Shown here one piece after another: positions 18,285-26,251 of a DNA stretch of 64,000 bases. The stretch lies in the NCBI RefSeq assembly GCF_002086115.1, contig NZ_MVHJ01000001.1, positions 310,001 to 374,000 on the forward strand, given 5' to 3'. Both the position numbers and the translations under genes were made by a program. The notes beneath the pieces are model-generated. The model ran no database searches and was not told the DNA's origin. It saw only the letters and a list, made by a program, of their open reading frames with translations. This DNA comes from Mycolicibacterium bacteremicum (GTDB lineage: Bacteria; Actinomycetota; Actinomycetes; Mycobacteriales; Mycobacteriaceae). The number at the start of each line of letters is the position of its first letter. The stretch's first letter is position 1.

Positions 18285-20276
18285 GTGCATCCTCGACTCA
18301 TCGAACGTCCGACCGACCTGACCGATGAATGGCTCACCGACACCCTCGGCGCCGGCACGGTCACCGGGCACGAGTTCCAGCGGATCGGCACCGGGCAGAT
18401 GAGCGAGTGCTACCGCGTCACGCTGCGCTATTCCGACGGCCAGGCCGGCCCGGCCAGCGTGGTGCTCAAGGTGGCCGCGGCCGATCCCAACAGCAGGCAG
18501 ACCGGATTGGCGCTCGGCCTCTACGAGCGCGAGGTGCGTTTCTACGCCGAGATCGCATCGCGCCTGACCGGCGCGCAGACGGGCCCTTTCGCGCCCTGCT
18601 ACCACCACGCCTACGACGCCGAGACCGGGGCCTTCGACCTGCTGTTGGGTGATGCGGCGCCCGCGATCGTCGGTGACGAGATCCGCGGCGCCACAGTAGA
18701 ACAAGCCACCCTGGCGCTGTCCCAGCTGGGCCGGGTCCACGGTCCGTTGCTGGGTGCCGAGGGCCTCGCCGACGCGGATTGGCTCAACCGGGATGCGCCG
18801 GTGAATCAGGCGTTGCTGGCGGGCCTGTGGGCCGGATTCACCGAGCGGTTCGGCGACCGGATCGACGCCGAACACCGCCGGGTGTGCAAACGCCTGGTCG
18901 AGGCGTTCGACGGCTATCTGGCCGGCGAGCAGGCCGTGCCGCAGGGCCTGGTACACGGCGACTACCGGTTGGACAACATGCTCTTCGGTGCCGACGGCGC
19001 GGACCGGCCGCTGACCGTGGTCGACTGGCAGACCGTCACCCGTGGACCGGCACTGACCGATGTCGCCTATTTCCTGGGCTGCGCGCTGCCCAACGATCTG
19101 CGCCGGGCGCATTACGACGAGCTGCTGCGCGCCTACCACGAATCACTCGGGGAGGATCCGTCGTTGTCGCTCGACGATGTCCGCGCCGGCGTACGGCGAG
19201 CGGCCTTCTTCGGGGTGATGATGGCCATCGTGTCCTCGATGCTGGTCGAGCGCACCGAACGCGGTGACGAGATGTTCATGACGATGCTCGACCGGCACTG
19301 CACCCACGTCCTGGACACCGGTGCGCTGGAGCTGTTGCCCGCCGCCGATGCGCCCGAACCGCTGGCCCCGGAGCCCGCCGACGAGGGGCCGCATCCGCCC
19401 ACCGGCGAGGAACTCTGGAACGAGAGCTGGTACTTCGATTTCGTCGATCCGACACAGGGTTTGGGCGGCTGGGTGCGTCTGGGCCTGGTACCCAACCAGC
19501 AGACCGCCTGGATCCAGGTCCTGCTGTGCGGGCCCGGCATGCCGACGATCGCGATCAACGACATGTCCGCCGCGCTGCCCGCCGATCCCCACACGGTCCG
19601 TACCGACGGGGTGAGCCTGGAACTGGCGCCCACCACACCGCTGCAGACCTATCGGGTGACAGTGCGCGGGCGCGCACGGGCCCATGACGATCCCGCGGAG
19701 CTGCTGCGTCCCGGCGGAGGCGACGGCCGCGAGGTGGACATCGCGCTGGACCTGGAGTTCACCTCGGTCACCACGCCCTACCTCTATCGGGTCACCCCGC
19801 GCTACGAGATCGCCTGCGCGGTATCGGGTTCGGTGTCCGCCGACGGCCGCCGCCACCAGCTCACCGGGGTCGCCGGCCAGCGTGACCATTCCTGGGGTGT
19901 CCGGGACTGGTGGAGCATGGACTGGGTGTGGAGCGCGCTGCACCTCGACGACGGCACCCACCTGCACGGGGTGGATCTGCGCATCCCGGGCATGGGCCCG
20001 CTCGGTATCGGCTATGTGCAGCGCGAGGGGGAGGACCTGGTCGAGCTCAGCGGTATCACCGCCGCCGAGACGTTCGGCGACGATGACCTGCCCGTCGCGA
20101 CCACCCTGTCGCTGAGTCCGGTGGGAATCGAGGCGGTCGCCGACGTCGCCGGTCATGCACCGGTGCTGCTGACCGCCGCCGACGGCCGGACCGCCCAATT
20201 CCCGCGGGCCTGGGCCACGGTGCGGACCGCCGACGGGCGCACCGGCGTGGGCTGGCTGGAATGGAACCGCAACTGA
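18285..20276 (+). CDS. Aminoglycoside-phosphotransferase-like domain fused to a C-terminal beta-rich domain
   Basis: Protein of 663 aa with two parts. Residues 1 to about 360 are an APH/choline-kinase-like fold: Brenner motif VHGDYRLDNMLF (H224, D226 catalytic base region) and the metal-binding VVDWQTVTRGPALTD. From about residue 375 (GEELWNESWYFDFVDP) to the end is a beta-rich domain with repeated Trp/His motifs (QRDHSWGVRDWWSMDW; WSALHLDDGTHLHGVDL), like the DUF7064/7065 lipocalin- or tocopherol-cyclase-related domains of actinobacteria. The fusion suggests phosphorylation of, or CoA-independent action on, a hydrophobic alcohol held by the second domain; this is inference. GTG start with a leaderless-type -10. 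Confidence 0.8.
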   Translation: MHPRLIERPTDLTDEWLTDTLGAGTVTGHEFQRIGTGQMSECYRVTLRYSDGQAGPASVVLKVAAADPNSRQTGLALGLYEREVRFYAEIASRLTGAQTGPFAPCYHHAYDAETGAFDLLLGDAAPAIVGDEIRGATVEQATLALSQLGRVHGPLLGAEGLADADWLNRDAPVNQALLAGLWAGFTERFGDRIDAEHRRVCKRLVEAFDGYLAGEQAVPQGLVHGDYRLDNMLFGADGADRPLTVVDWQTVTRGPALTDVAYFLGCALPNDLRRAHYDELLRAYHESLGEDPSLSLDDVRAGVRRAAFFGVMMAIVSSMLVERTERGDEMFMTMLDRHCTHVLDTGALELLPAADAPEPLAPEPADEGPHPPTGEELWNESWYFDFVDPTQGLGGWVRLGLVPNQQTAWIQVLLCGPGMPTIAINDMSAALPADPHTVRTDGVSLELAPTTPLQTYRVTVRGRARAHDDPAELLRPGGGDGREVDIALDLEFTSVTTPYLYRVTPRYEIACAVSGSVSADGRRHQLTGVAGQRDHSWGVRDWWSMDWVWSALHLDDGTHLHGVDLRIPGMGPLGIGYVQREGEDLVELSGITAAETFGDDDLPVATTLSLSPVGIEAVADVAGHAPVLLTAADGRTAQFPRAWATVRTADGRTGVGWLEWNRN

Positions 20277-20313
20277 CCTGATTCCTCGCACAACTCGCCT
20301 TCCCGGCGACCGT

Positions 20314-20334
20314 GCGTGTCTGAGGAGGACACGC
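20314..20334. other. Small hairpin after the kinase-like fusion gene
   Basis: GCGTGTC (20314-20320), a 7-nt loop TGAGGAG, then GACACGC (20328-20334) form a perfect 7-bp stem. It lies 38 nt after the stop of the fusion gene and 38 nt before the YnfA-like gene. With no U-run it may be an intrinsic terminator of the mycobacterial U-poor type, or a leader element of the next gene. Confidence 0.3.
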
Positions 20335-20371
20335 CGCGCGGTTATCTGATTTTGCGCACGCTCACGGCAGG

Positions 20372-20710
20372 GTGGTAGCCGTGCTGGTACTCAAATCGAT
20401 GGTGCTCTTCGCCCTCGCCGCGGTCCTGGAGATCGGCGGCGCCTGGCTGGTGTGGCAGGGCGTGCGGGAACACCGCGGCTGGCTGTTCGTCGGAGCCGGT
20501 GTGATTGCGCTCGGCGCATACGGTTTCGTGGCCGCCTTCCAGCCGGATGCCAACTTCGGCCGGGTGCTGGCCGCCTACGGCGGGGTGTTCGTCGCCGGAT
20601 CGCTGCTGTGGGGCATGGTCGCCGACGGATTCCGGCCCGATCGCTGGGATGTCTCGGGGGCGCTGGTGTGCCTGCTCGGTGTCGGGCTGATCATGTACGC
20701 GCCCCGCTGA
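20372..20710 (+). CDS. YnfA/UPF0060 family membrane protein
   Basis: Four-helix membrane protein of 112 aa, a member of the YnfA family distantly related to small multidrug-resistance transporters. Seen: [23 protein letters not shown] with the conserved Glu in helix 1, and the family block [20 protein letters not shown] followed by [20 protein letters not shown]. The GTG at 20372 is used; an in-frame GTG at 20381 is nearly as good. Its stop lies one base from the stop of the convergent gene at 20712. Confidence 0.88.
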   Translation: MVAVLVLKSMVLFALAAVLEIGGAWLVWQGVREHRGWLFVGAGVIALGAYGFVAAFQPDANFGRVLAAYGGVFVAGSLLWGMVADGFRPDRWDVSGALVCLLGVGLIMYAPR

Positions 20711-20711
20711 C

Positions 20712-21584
20712 TCAGTAGGTGTCGTTGTCCAGGTCGGCGCGGTCCAACCCCATCGGCGTCGCCGAGGGGACGTCGCCGGCGGCGACCACCAGCCTGGTCA
20801 ACGGTGTCAGAGTTGCGAACAACATTTTCAGTTCGGCCTCGCTGAGGATGTCGAAGGCCGAGAGCGCGAGTCGGTCGGTGGCGTCCTCGATCTCCGCCTT
20901 GAGATCCCGTCCGGCTGCGGTGAGCTCACCCGCTGTGTCCAGCAGTCCGCGCCCGGCGAGTCGGTCGACCTGCTCCCGCCACAGATCGTCGTCGTAGTCG
21001 CGGCTGCGCATGATCATCTCGGCAGGTACCCGGCCCGCGGCCGCGTGCAGCACATTCGACTCCCGACCGCTGATGCCGAACACGTTGAGCACTGCGATGT
21101 GGCCGTCGCCGCGGTGCTCCCGCAGCAACGTGCTGGCGTGCCACAGCCGGGCCAGCGGATCCTCGGGCCAGGGCAGCGCCAGGTTGGCCGCGAACAGCGG
21201 CCGTCCATCGACCGGGGCGTTACGGGCGGCCGTGCCGAGTAGATCCGCCGCGGACTCGACGCCCGCGGCGAGGCCGTAGCGACGCAGCGCCGCCACCGCC
21301 GCCCGTAGGCGTGCCTGCAGAACGGTTGCCGGCGGCGCGATCTGCCAGGCGGCCGGCAACGCCTTGGCAACCCGGTGGGCGGCGAAGTTGTAGAAGACGG
21401 CGGTGACGACCTCCGGGGACACCTGTCCCAGTGGGGCCGAACGGGCCGCGAAGTATCCGCTCCAGAAGCCGCGGTAGCCCAGATCGTCGAGGGCGGCGCG
21501 GGCCTCCGGGGCGAAGTAGGTGACGGCGTGCACGGGCTCGAGCCGGTCGAACAGTCTGCGGGCGACGGCGGTGGGTCTGCTCAC
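20712..21584 (-). CDS. SCO6745-like protein of unknown function
   Basis: Protein of 290 aa that resembles a widespread actinobacterial group named after SCO6745. It starts RPTAVARRLFDRLEPVHAVTYF, includes RGFWSGYFAARSAPLG and the later HIAVLNVFGISGRESNVLHAAAG, and ends in a winged-helix-like region (LAGRGLLDTAGELTAAGRDL). No catalytic motif is recognisable; a regulatory or binding role is possible. The GTG at 21584 is preferred; an in-frame TTG at 21596 would overlap the upstream gntR stop. The short spacing to gntR suggests one minus-strand transcript. Confidence 0.7.
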   Translation of the reverse strand: MSRPTAVARRLFDRLEPVHAVTYFAPEARAALDDLGYRGFWSGYFAARSAPLGQVSPEVVTAVFYNFAAHRVAKALPAAWQIAPPATVLQARLRAAVAALRRYGLAAGVESAADLLGTAARNAPVDGRPLFAANLALPWPEDPLARLWHASTLLREHRGDGHIAVLNVFGISGRESNVLHAAAGRVPAEMIMRSRDYDDDLWREQVDRLAGRGLLDTAGELTAAGRDLKAEIEDATDRLALSAFDILSEAELKMLFATLTPLTRLVVAAGDVPSATPMGLDRADLDNDTY

Positions 21585-21592
21585 TCGAACAG

Positions 21593-22306
21593 TCAATCAC
21601 CCGCCGGGTCGTCGGCCACGGCCGCGCTGGCCTCGTCGATGATGGCGCGCATGGCACGCTCGGCGCCCGCCTCGTCACGCAACCGGATCGCGCGGGCCAC
21701 CTCGTCGTGCAGGGCGATCGCCTCGGGGTTGGGGGCGGCGGGCATCATGCCGTGGTGGGTGCGCCCGGTGAGGACCTCGGCCACCACGGCGTTGAGCGCT
21801 CTGAACATCTCGTTGCCACTGGCTTCCAACAGGGTGCGGTGAAACACCTTGTCGGCCTGCAGGTATGAGTCCAGATCACCGGAACGGCCGTGCATCACCA
21901 TGTCCGACACCGCGGCCGCCATGATGCGGCACTGGTGCGGGTCGGCGCGACGGGCCGCCAGCGCTGCGGCGGCGGGTTCGAATCCGCGTCGCAGTTCCGA
22001 GAGCGACAGCAGCTGCGCGGCGCGGTCGCCGGACTCCAGACGCCAGCGGATCAGCCTGGGGTCGAAGACATTCCAGTGTTCCTGGGACTGGATGGTGATC
22101 CCCACCCGGCGCCGCGCGGCGACCATCCCCATCGACTCCAGCACGCGGACCGCCTCGCGCGCGACGCTGCGCGATACTTCGTGTTCGGCGCTGACCCGTT
22201 CGAGGTTTATCACCTGACCGGCCGGGTATGCGCCCGAAACCACGGCGGTGCCGAGCGCGGTGAGCACATTCTCGTGCAATGCGCTGACATTCGGCGTGCT
22301 GGCCAC
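21593..22306 (-). CDS. gntR: GntR-family regulator, FadR subfamily (FCD domain), of the gluconate locus
   Basis: Regulator of 237 aa: N-terminal winged helix-turn-helix (VSAEHEVSRSVAREAVRVLESMG at about residues 38-60) and a C-terminal all-helical FCD ligand domain with the metal-binding-type positions D151/H155 region (LQADKVFHRTLLEASGNEMF) and a later His. It is divergent from gntK-gntP, so it most likely represses gluconate uptake and phosphorylation until gluconate or 6-phosphogluconate is bound. GTG start. Two dyad sequences in the 123-nt gap are candidate operators. Confidence 0.88.
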   Translation of the reverse strand: MASTPNVSALHENVLTALGTAVVSGAYPAGQVINLERVSAEHEVSRSVAREAVRVLESMGMVAARRRVGITIQSQEHWNVFDPRLIRWRLESGDRAAQLLSLSELRRGFEPAAAALAARRADPHQCRIMAAAVSDMVMHGRSGDLDSYLQADKVFHRTLLEASGNEMFRALNAVVAEVLTGRTHHGMMPAAPNPEAIALHDEVARAIRLRDEAGAERAMRAIIDEASAAVADDPAGD

Positions 22307-22345
22307 CGTTACATCCTGTCATAGGCCGGCGACTCGGCATAAGAA

Positions 22346-22364
22346 CAGATCTTTTCGTGATCTG
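22346..22364. promoter_or_regulatory. Candidate GntR operator 1
   Basis: CAGATC (22346-22351) and GATCTG (22359-22364) form a perfect 6-bp inverted repeat with a 7-nt spacer, in the gntR/gntK intergenic gap. Confidence 0.35.
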
Positions 22365-22366
22365 CT

Positions 22367-22390
22367 TGCAATAATCTGATGATTGATGCA
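22367..22390. promoter_or_regulatory. Candidate GntR operator 2
   Basis: TGCAATAATC and GATTGATGCA (22367-22376 and 22381-22390) form an imperfect dyad with 8 of 10 matching pairs and a 4-nt spacer, next to candidate 1 and 40 nt before gntK. Confidence 0.35.
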
Positions 22391-22429
22391 CGCTATGTGA
22401 GGCCAGACACATCGAGATCGGTAGGGGAC

Positions 22430-22933
22430 ATGACGGCACCAATCGTGGTGATGGGGGTTTCAGGATCCGGTAAGTCGACCGTCGGCGCCGCCCTGGCGCA
22501 GCGCCTGCGCGTACCGTTCGCCGACGCCGACGATTTCCACCCGCCGGCGAACATCGCGAAGATGACCGCCGGCGAAGCGCTCGACGATGACGACCGTCAT
22601 CCCTGGCTGGAGGCGATCGGCGAGTGGCTGGGGGAGCGCTGCAGCAGTGGCGGGGTGATGAGCTGCTCGGCGCTCAAGCATCGCTACCGGGATCAGTTGC
22701 GCAGCCACTGCCCATCCGTGCGGTTCCTGCATCTGAGCGGAACCCCCGAGGTCATCGGTGCGCGGCAGGCCAGCCGGCCGGGACACTTCATGCCCGCCTC
22801 GCTGCTGGCCTCGCAGTTCGACACCCTTGAGCCACTCGCTGCCGACGAGGTCGGGGAGACCATCGACGTCAGCCAGAGCATCGATTCCATTGTCGACGAA
22901 TACGTTTCCCGCACCGGACTGGAGGCCCGATGA
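22430..22933 (+). CDS. gntK: Gluconokinase
   Basis: Phosphorylates D-gluconate to 6-phosphogluconate with ATP. It is 167 aa, the standard size. The P-loop VMGVSGSGKSTVG is at about residues 7-19, followed by the GntK substrate motif FADADDFHPPANIAKM and the lid-side blocks CSALKHRYRDQLR and RPGHFMPASLLASQFDTLE. The ATG at 22430 is chosen because the P-loop then lies at its usual distance from the N-terminus; an upstream in-frame ATG is too far away. It overlaps gntP by ATGA. Confidence 0.94.
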   Translation: MTAPIVVMGVSGSGKSTVGAALAQRLRVPFADADDFHPPANIAKMTAGEALDDDDRHPWLEAIGEWLGERCSSGGVMSCSALKHRYRDQLRSHCPSVRFLHLSGTPEVIGARQASRPGHFMPASLLASQFDTLEPLAADEVGETIDVSQSIDSIVDEYVSRTGLEAR

Positions 22934-24342
22934 ACACCGGCTTGTCCCATCACGCCGCGACGCTGTTGGCGGAACCGCCCAAGCTGGTCGAGCCGGTCGC
23001 CTCGACCCCGCACCTGATGCTGGCCTTCCTGGCCGGCATCGCCGTGATCGTCGTGCTGATCACCGTGGTGAAGCTCAACCCGTTCCTGGGCCTGATCTTC
23101 GGTGCGGTCACCGTCGGCGTGGTGGCCGGCGAGGACTTCGCGACGGTGTTGGCCTCGTTCTCGAACGGCTTCGGCAAGACCGCGGCCAGTGTCGGCATCC
23201 TGATCGCGCTCGGCGCCATGTTCGCCAAACTGCTGGCCGATTCCGGGGGAGCCGATCAGATCGTCGACACGATCATCGGGCGGGCATCGCCACGCATGTT
23301 GCCATGGGCGATGGCGCTGGTCGGCGCGATCATCGGTCTGCCGATGTTCTTCGAGATCGGCCTGGTGCTGCTGATGCCGGTCATCTATCTGGTGGCGCGC
23401 CGCTCCGGGCTGTCGCTGATCACGATCGGCATCCCGGCACTGGCCGGACTCTCGGCCATGCACGGCTTCGTACCTCCGCACCCCGGTCCGCTCGCGGCCA
23501 TCGGTTACCTGGGAGCCGACCTGGGTCTCACCCTCGCTCTCGGTGTCGCGGTTGCGATCCCGACGATCGTCATCGCGGGACCGCTGTTCGGCAAGCTGGC
23601 CGGTAAGTGGGTCGTCGTCGGTGCACCGGACACCTTCTCCGCCGACGAGTCGGCCGAGCGCGAACAGCGCCTGCGCCCGTCGTTCGGCATCACGTTGTTC
23701 AGCGTCCTGCTGCCGGTGGTGCTCATGCTCGGCAAGGCGCTCGTCGACATCTTCATCGACGACGAAGGCCAGTGGTTCCGGCAGATCTTCGACACCCTCG
23801 GCACGCCGCTCATCGCGCTGCTGATCGCCGTCATCGTCGGCATGGTGACCCTGGGCCGCGGCGGCGGGATGAACCGGGCCGAGATCACCAAGTGCGTCGA
23901 ATCCGGGCTACCGCCGGTCGCGGGGATCATCCTGATCGTGGCCGCCGGCGGCGGGTTCAAGGAGGTGCTGGTGGACACCGGCATCGGGACCGCGCTGAAG
24001 AACCTCGCCGAGGGCGCCAACATCTCGGTGCTGTTGCTGGCCTGGGGGCTCGCGGTGGCGATCAGGTTGGCCACCGGTTCGGCCACCGTCGCGACCATCA
24101 CCGCGTCGTCGCTGATGATCGGCCTCATCGAGGGTATGAGCTCCGGGGAGGTGTCGCTGGTCGTGCTCGCGGTCGGTGCGGGCTCGCTGTTCTTCTCGCA
24201 CGTCAACGACGCCGGCTTCTGGCTGGTGAAGGAGTACTTCAAGCTCAGCGTGGGGCAGACCATCAAGTCCTGGTCGATCATGGAGACCGTGCTGTCGGTC
24301 TCGGGCCTGATCGTGGTGCTGATCCTCGATCTGTTCATCTGA
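22930..24342 (+). CDS. gntP: Gluconate:H+ symporter, GntP family
   Basis: Inner-membrane permease of 470 aa with about 12-14 hydrophobic segments. Family blocks include KLNPFLGLIFGAVTVGVVAG, ALGAMFAKLLADSGGADQIV, GFVPPHPGPLAAIGYLGADL and SHVNDAGFWLVKEYFKL, the GntP/GntT signature near the C-terminus. It imports gluconate for the kinase encoded immediately upstream, with which it overlaps by 4 nt. A strong terminator follows the stop. Confidence 0.94.
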   Translation: MNTGLSHHAATLLAEPPKLVEPVASTPHLMLAFLAGIAVIVVLITVVKLNPFLGLIFGAVTVGVVAGEDFATVLASFSNGFGKTAASVGILIALGAMFAKLLADSGGADQIVDTIIGRASPRMLPWAMALVGAIIGLPMFFEIGLVLLMPVIYLVARRSGLSLITIGIPALAGLSAMHGFVPPHPGPLAAIGYLGADLGLTLALGVAVAIPTIVIAGPLFGKLAGKWVVVGAPDTFSADESAEREQRLRPSFGITLFSVLLPVVLMLGKALVDIFIDDEGQWFRQIFDTLGTPLIALLIAVIVGMVTLGRGGGMNRAEITKCVESGLPPVAGIILIVAAGGGFKEVLVDTGIGTALKNLAEGANISVLLLAWGLAVAIRLATGSATVATITASSLMIGLIEGMSSGEVSLVVLAVGAGSLFFSHVNDAGFWLVKEYFKLSVGQTIKSWSIMETVLSVSGLIVVLILDLFI

Positions 24343-24352
24343 TCCGATACGT

Positions 24353-24389
24353 CGAAGGCGCCCGATCCGTGCGGATTCGGGCGCCTTCG
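24353..24389. terminator. Intrinsic terminator between gntP and the RDD gene
   Basis: A perfect 13-bp inverted repeat (CGAAGGCGCCCGA at 24353-24365 against 24377-24389) continues inward as ATCCG/CGGAT with one bulged base, giving a stem of about 17 bp and a tiny loop. It lies 10 nt after the gntP stop and 9 nt before the stop of the convergent gene, so it could stop transcription from both sides. No long U-run, as is common in mycobacteria. Confidence 0.8.
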
Positions 24390-24398
24390 GCGTAGAAC

Positions 24399-24869
24399 TC
24401 AGCGCTTGAGGACCTGGGTTCCGCCGGCCAGTTCGTCATGCTTGCCCTGCTTGGTCGGGCTGCTGTTGATCGTCACCGCGATGACCAGGATGGCGACGAC
24501 GCCCAGCAGACCGCCGACGAGCGGGATGATGGGCAAGAGCGTGAACGCGTTGCGGATGGCCGACTGCTGCAGCGTCGGCTTGGCGGTGCCGCCCGCGCCG
24601 TGCACGCTCAGACCGAGCACCTTCTTGCCGGGCGTCCAGCCCTGGGTGACCTCGAAGGCGACGTAGTAGACGAAGGTCAGCAGCCCGGTGAACAGTCCGG
24701 TCACCCAGATGCTGGACAACGAGTCGGTGGCGAAGGCCGCCAGGAAGGCGACGACGGCGATGAGGATGCCGTCGACGACGCGGGCCAGCCACCGGTGGAA
24801 CAGTCCACCGGGATGCCCGCCGGGCGCGGAGTAATTGATCGGTTGCTGGTCGAATCCACCTGTGGTCAT
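24399..24869 (-). CDS. RDD family membrane protein
   Basis: Membrane protein of 156 aa with the RDD pattern: LFHRWLARVVDGILIAVVAF (Arg and Asp-Asp region in helix 1), two further membrane spans, VTQGWTPGKKVLGLSVHG and QQSAIRNAFTLLPIIPLV. RDD proteins are of uncertain function; some act in ion or small-molecule transport. It lies 55 nt after the tandem-TetR gene but has a TAGGTT hexamer 6 nt before its ATG, so it is probably transcribed separately and leaderless. Confidence 0.85.
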   Translation of the reverse strand: MTTGGFDQQPINYSAPGGHPGGLFHRWLARVVDGILIAVVAFLAAFATDSLSSIWVTGLFTGLLTFVYYVAFEVTQGWTPGKKVLGLSVHGAGGTAKPTLQQSAIRNAFTLLPIIPLVGGLLGVVAILVIAVTINSSPTKQGKHDELAGGTQVLKR

Positions 24870-24875
24870 GCTGCG

Positions 24876-24881
24876 AACCTA
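24876..24881 (-). promoter_or_regulatory. Putative -10 of the RDD gene
   Basis: TAGGTT on the minus strand ends 6 nt before the ATG at 24869, a leaderless arrangement. Confidence 0.4.
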
Positions 24882-24924
24882 CTCGTCCGCGCGCCGGCGG
24901 CAAGGGATCGGATCCGCGCGAATG

Positions 24925-26181
24925 TCATTCCGGGCGCGCGACTCCGCGCAGCACGGTGTCGCGTGCCAGCGTGCGTGCGGCGGCCGGGCCGATCCAGGCG
25001 ATGATGTTGCCCGGGACCCACAGCACATCCATCACGCAACGGGACAGCACGTCCAGCGGTGCCCGACCGAGGCGCAGTTGTCCCGCCCGGGCGCCCGCGG
25101 CGAGCAGGCCCTCCAGGTGCTCCATCCGGCTGGCGAACGCGAAACCCGGGTTCGGGCTGTCGGGCGGGGCCTGCCGCATCCATGCCAGCTGGATCCGCCA
25201 TTCGGCGGGAAACCGGTCGACGGCATTGACGAAGATCCAGCTGAGGGCGTCCAACCGCTCGGCCGCAGAGGCCTGCGACTGCATCACCGCGACGGAGGCC
25301 TTCACCGTCTTCTGCCCGAAGTCTTGCATGATGGCGGCCAGCAACACGTCTTTCGAGCCGATCAGCCGGTGTACGGTGGCCGGGTTGAGGTCGGCCTCGG
25401 CAGCGATATCACGGATGGTGCTGGTTTCGAAACCCTTGCGGCCGAATACTGTTCGCGCCGCACGGCGAACATGGTCGGCCTTGGTGCCGCCGGTGTCGTC
25501 GGCCTCGCGGCCCCAGGTGGCGATGGCGTCGTCCGCTGCGGCCAGTGCCGCGGAACCATCGAGATCAGCGTCGGCCGGGGCGTCGGCGGCAATCCCGCCC
25601 AACATGATGTGCGACAGCACGGTGGCCACCTGTGCCGGATCGGCATCCCGGCGGATGACGTCGAGTCCGACATGCAGCATGGACTGGCACATCCGGTCCG
25701 CCACCGGGGCGAGTTCCAACTCGGGCCGGATGTAGCCGCTCCAGCGGCCGGCGCGCAGCGTCTGGACCATGGCATCCTGCACCGCGCTGGGCGGGTGGCG
25801 CAGCATGTCGGTCAACTCGGTGCTCGAGGTGGGCGCCTCATAGAACGACATCTGCAGCGCAGCCCGGTTTCGCACCGCGCACTCGGCGATACCCACCCCG
25901 AGCTCGATCACCTTCTGCTCCAAGCCGACATCGTCATGGGCATCGAGCCGGTGCAACGCCTGCTCACCGATGCGGTCGAGGTCGGCGTGGTAGCGGCGCA
26001 CCAATTCGAGTAGCAGGTCATCACGGGACGCGAAGTGGTGGTACAGACTGCCGGTGAGAATGCCCGCCGCACCGGCGATTTCCTGTAATGAGACACGTAG
26101 TCCCGAGGTGGCGATCAGCCTCTCGGCCGTCTGCAGTATCTCCGCGCGGCGTGAGCTCTCGGAGGTCTGCTCGATAGCCAC
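24925..26181 (-). CDS. Tandem-TetR regulator 1 (two fused TetR units)
   Basis: One chain of 418 aa containing two complete TetR units. Unit 1 has its HTH at about residues 30-55 (SLQEIAGAAGILTGSLYHHF); unit 2 starts near residue 235, with the HTH TIRDIAAEADLNPATVHRLIG. This is the architecture of M. tuberculosis Mce3R, which controls mce3 and nearby lipid genes. It is clearly paralogous to the regulator at 37812 (shared CQSMLHVGLDVIR and RIQLAWMRQ). It lies 70 nt after the amidohydrolase and is probably the last gene of that operon, whose promoter carries the shared operator at 27579-27600. As a built-in pseudo-dimer with unlike HTHs it would be expected to bind an asymmetric site. Confidence 0.9.
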   Translation of the reverse strand: MAIEQTSESSRRAEILQTAERLIATSGLRVSLQEIAGAAGILTGSLYHHFASRDDLLLELVRRYHADLDRIGEQALHRLDAHDDVGLEQKVIELGVGIAECAVRNRAALQMSFYEAPTSSTELTDMLRHPPSAVQDAMVQTLRAGRWSGYIRPELELAPVADRMCQSMLHVGLDVIRRDADPAQVATVLSHIMLGGIAADAPADADLDGSAALAAADDAIATWGREADDTGGTKADHVRRAARTVFGRKGFETSTIRDIAAEADLNPATVHRLIGSKDVLLAAIMQDFGQKTVKASVAVMQSQASAAERLDALSWIFVNAVDRFPAEWRIQLAWMRQAPPDSPNPGFAFASRMEHLEGLLAAGARAGQLRLGRAPLDVLSRCVMDVLWVPGNIIAWIGPAAARTLARDTVLRGVARPE

Positions 26182-26251
26182 GCCACCTCCACAGCTGTCA
26201 TCCCGTCGTCGCTGACGGGTGAATCTCAGCGAATGGCAAGGCTATCAGACC

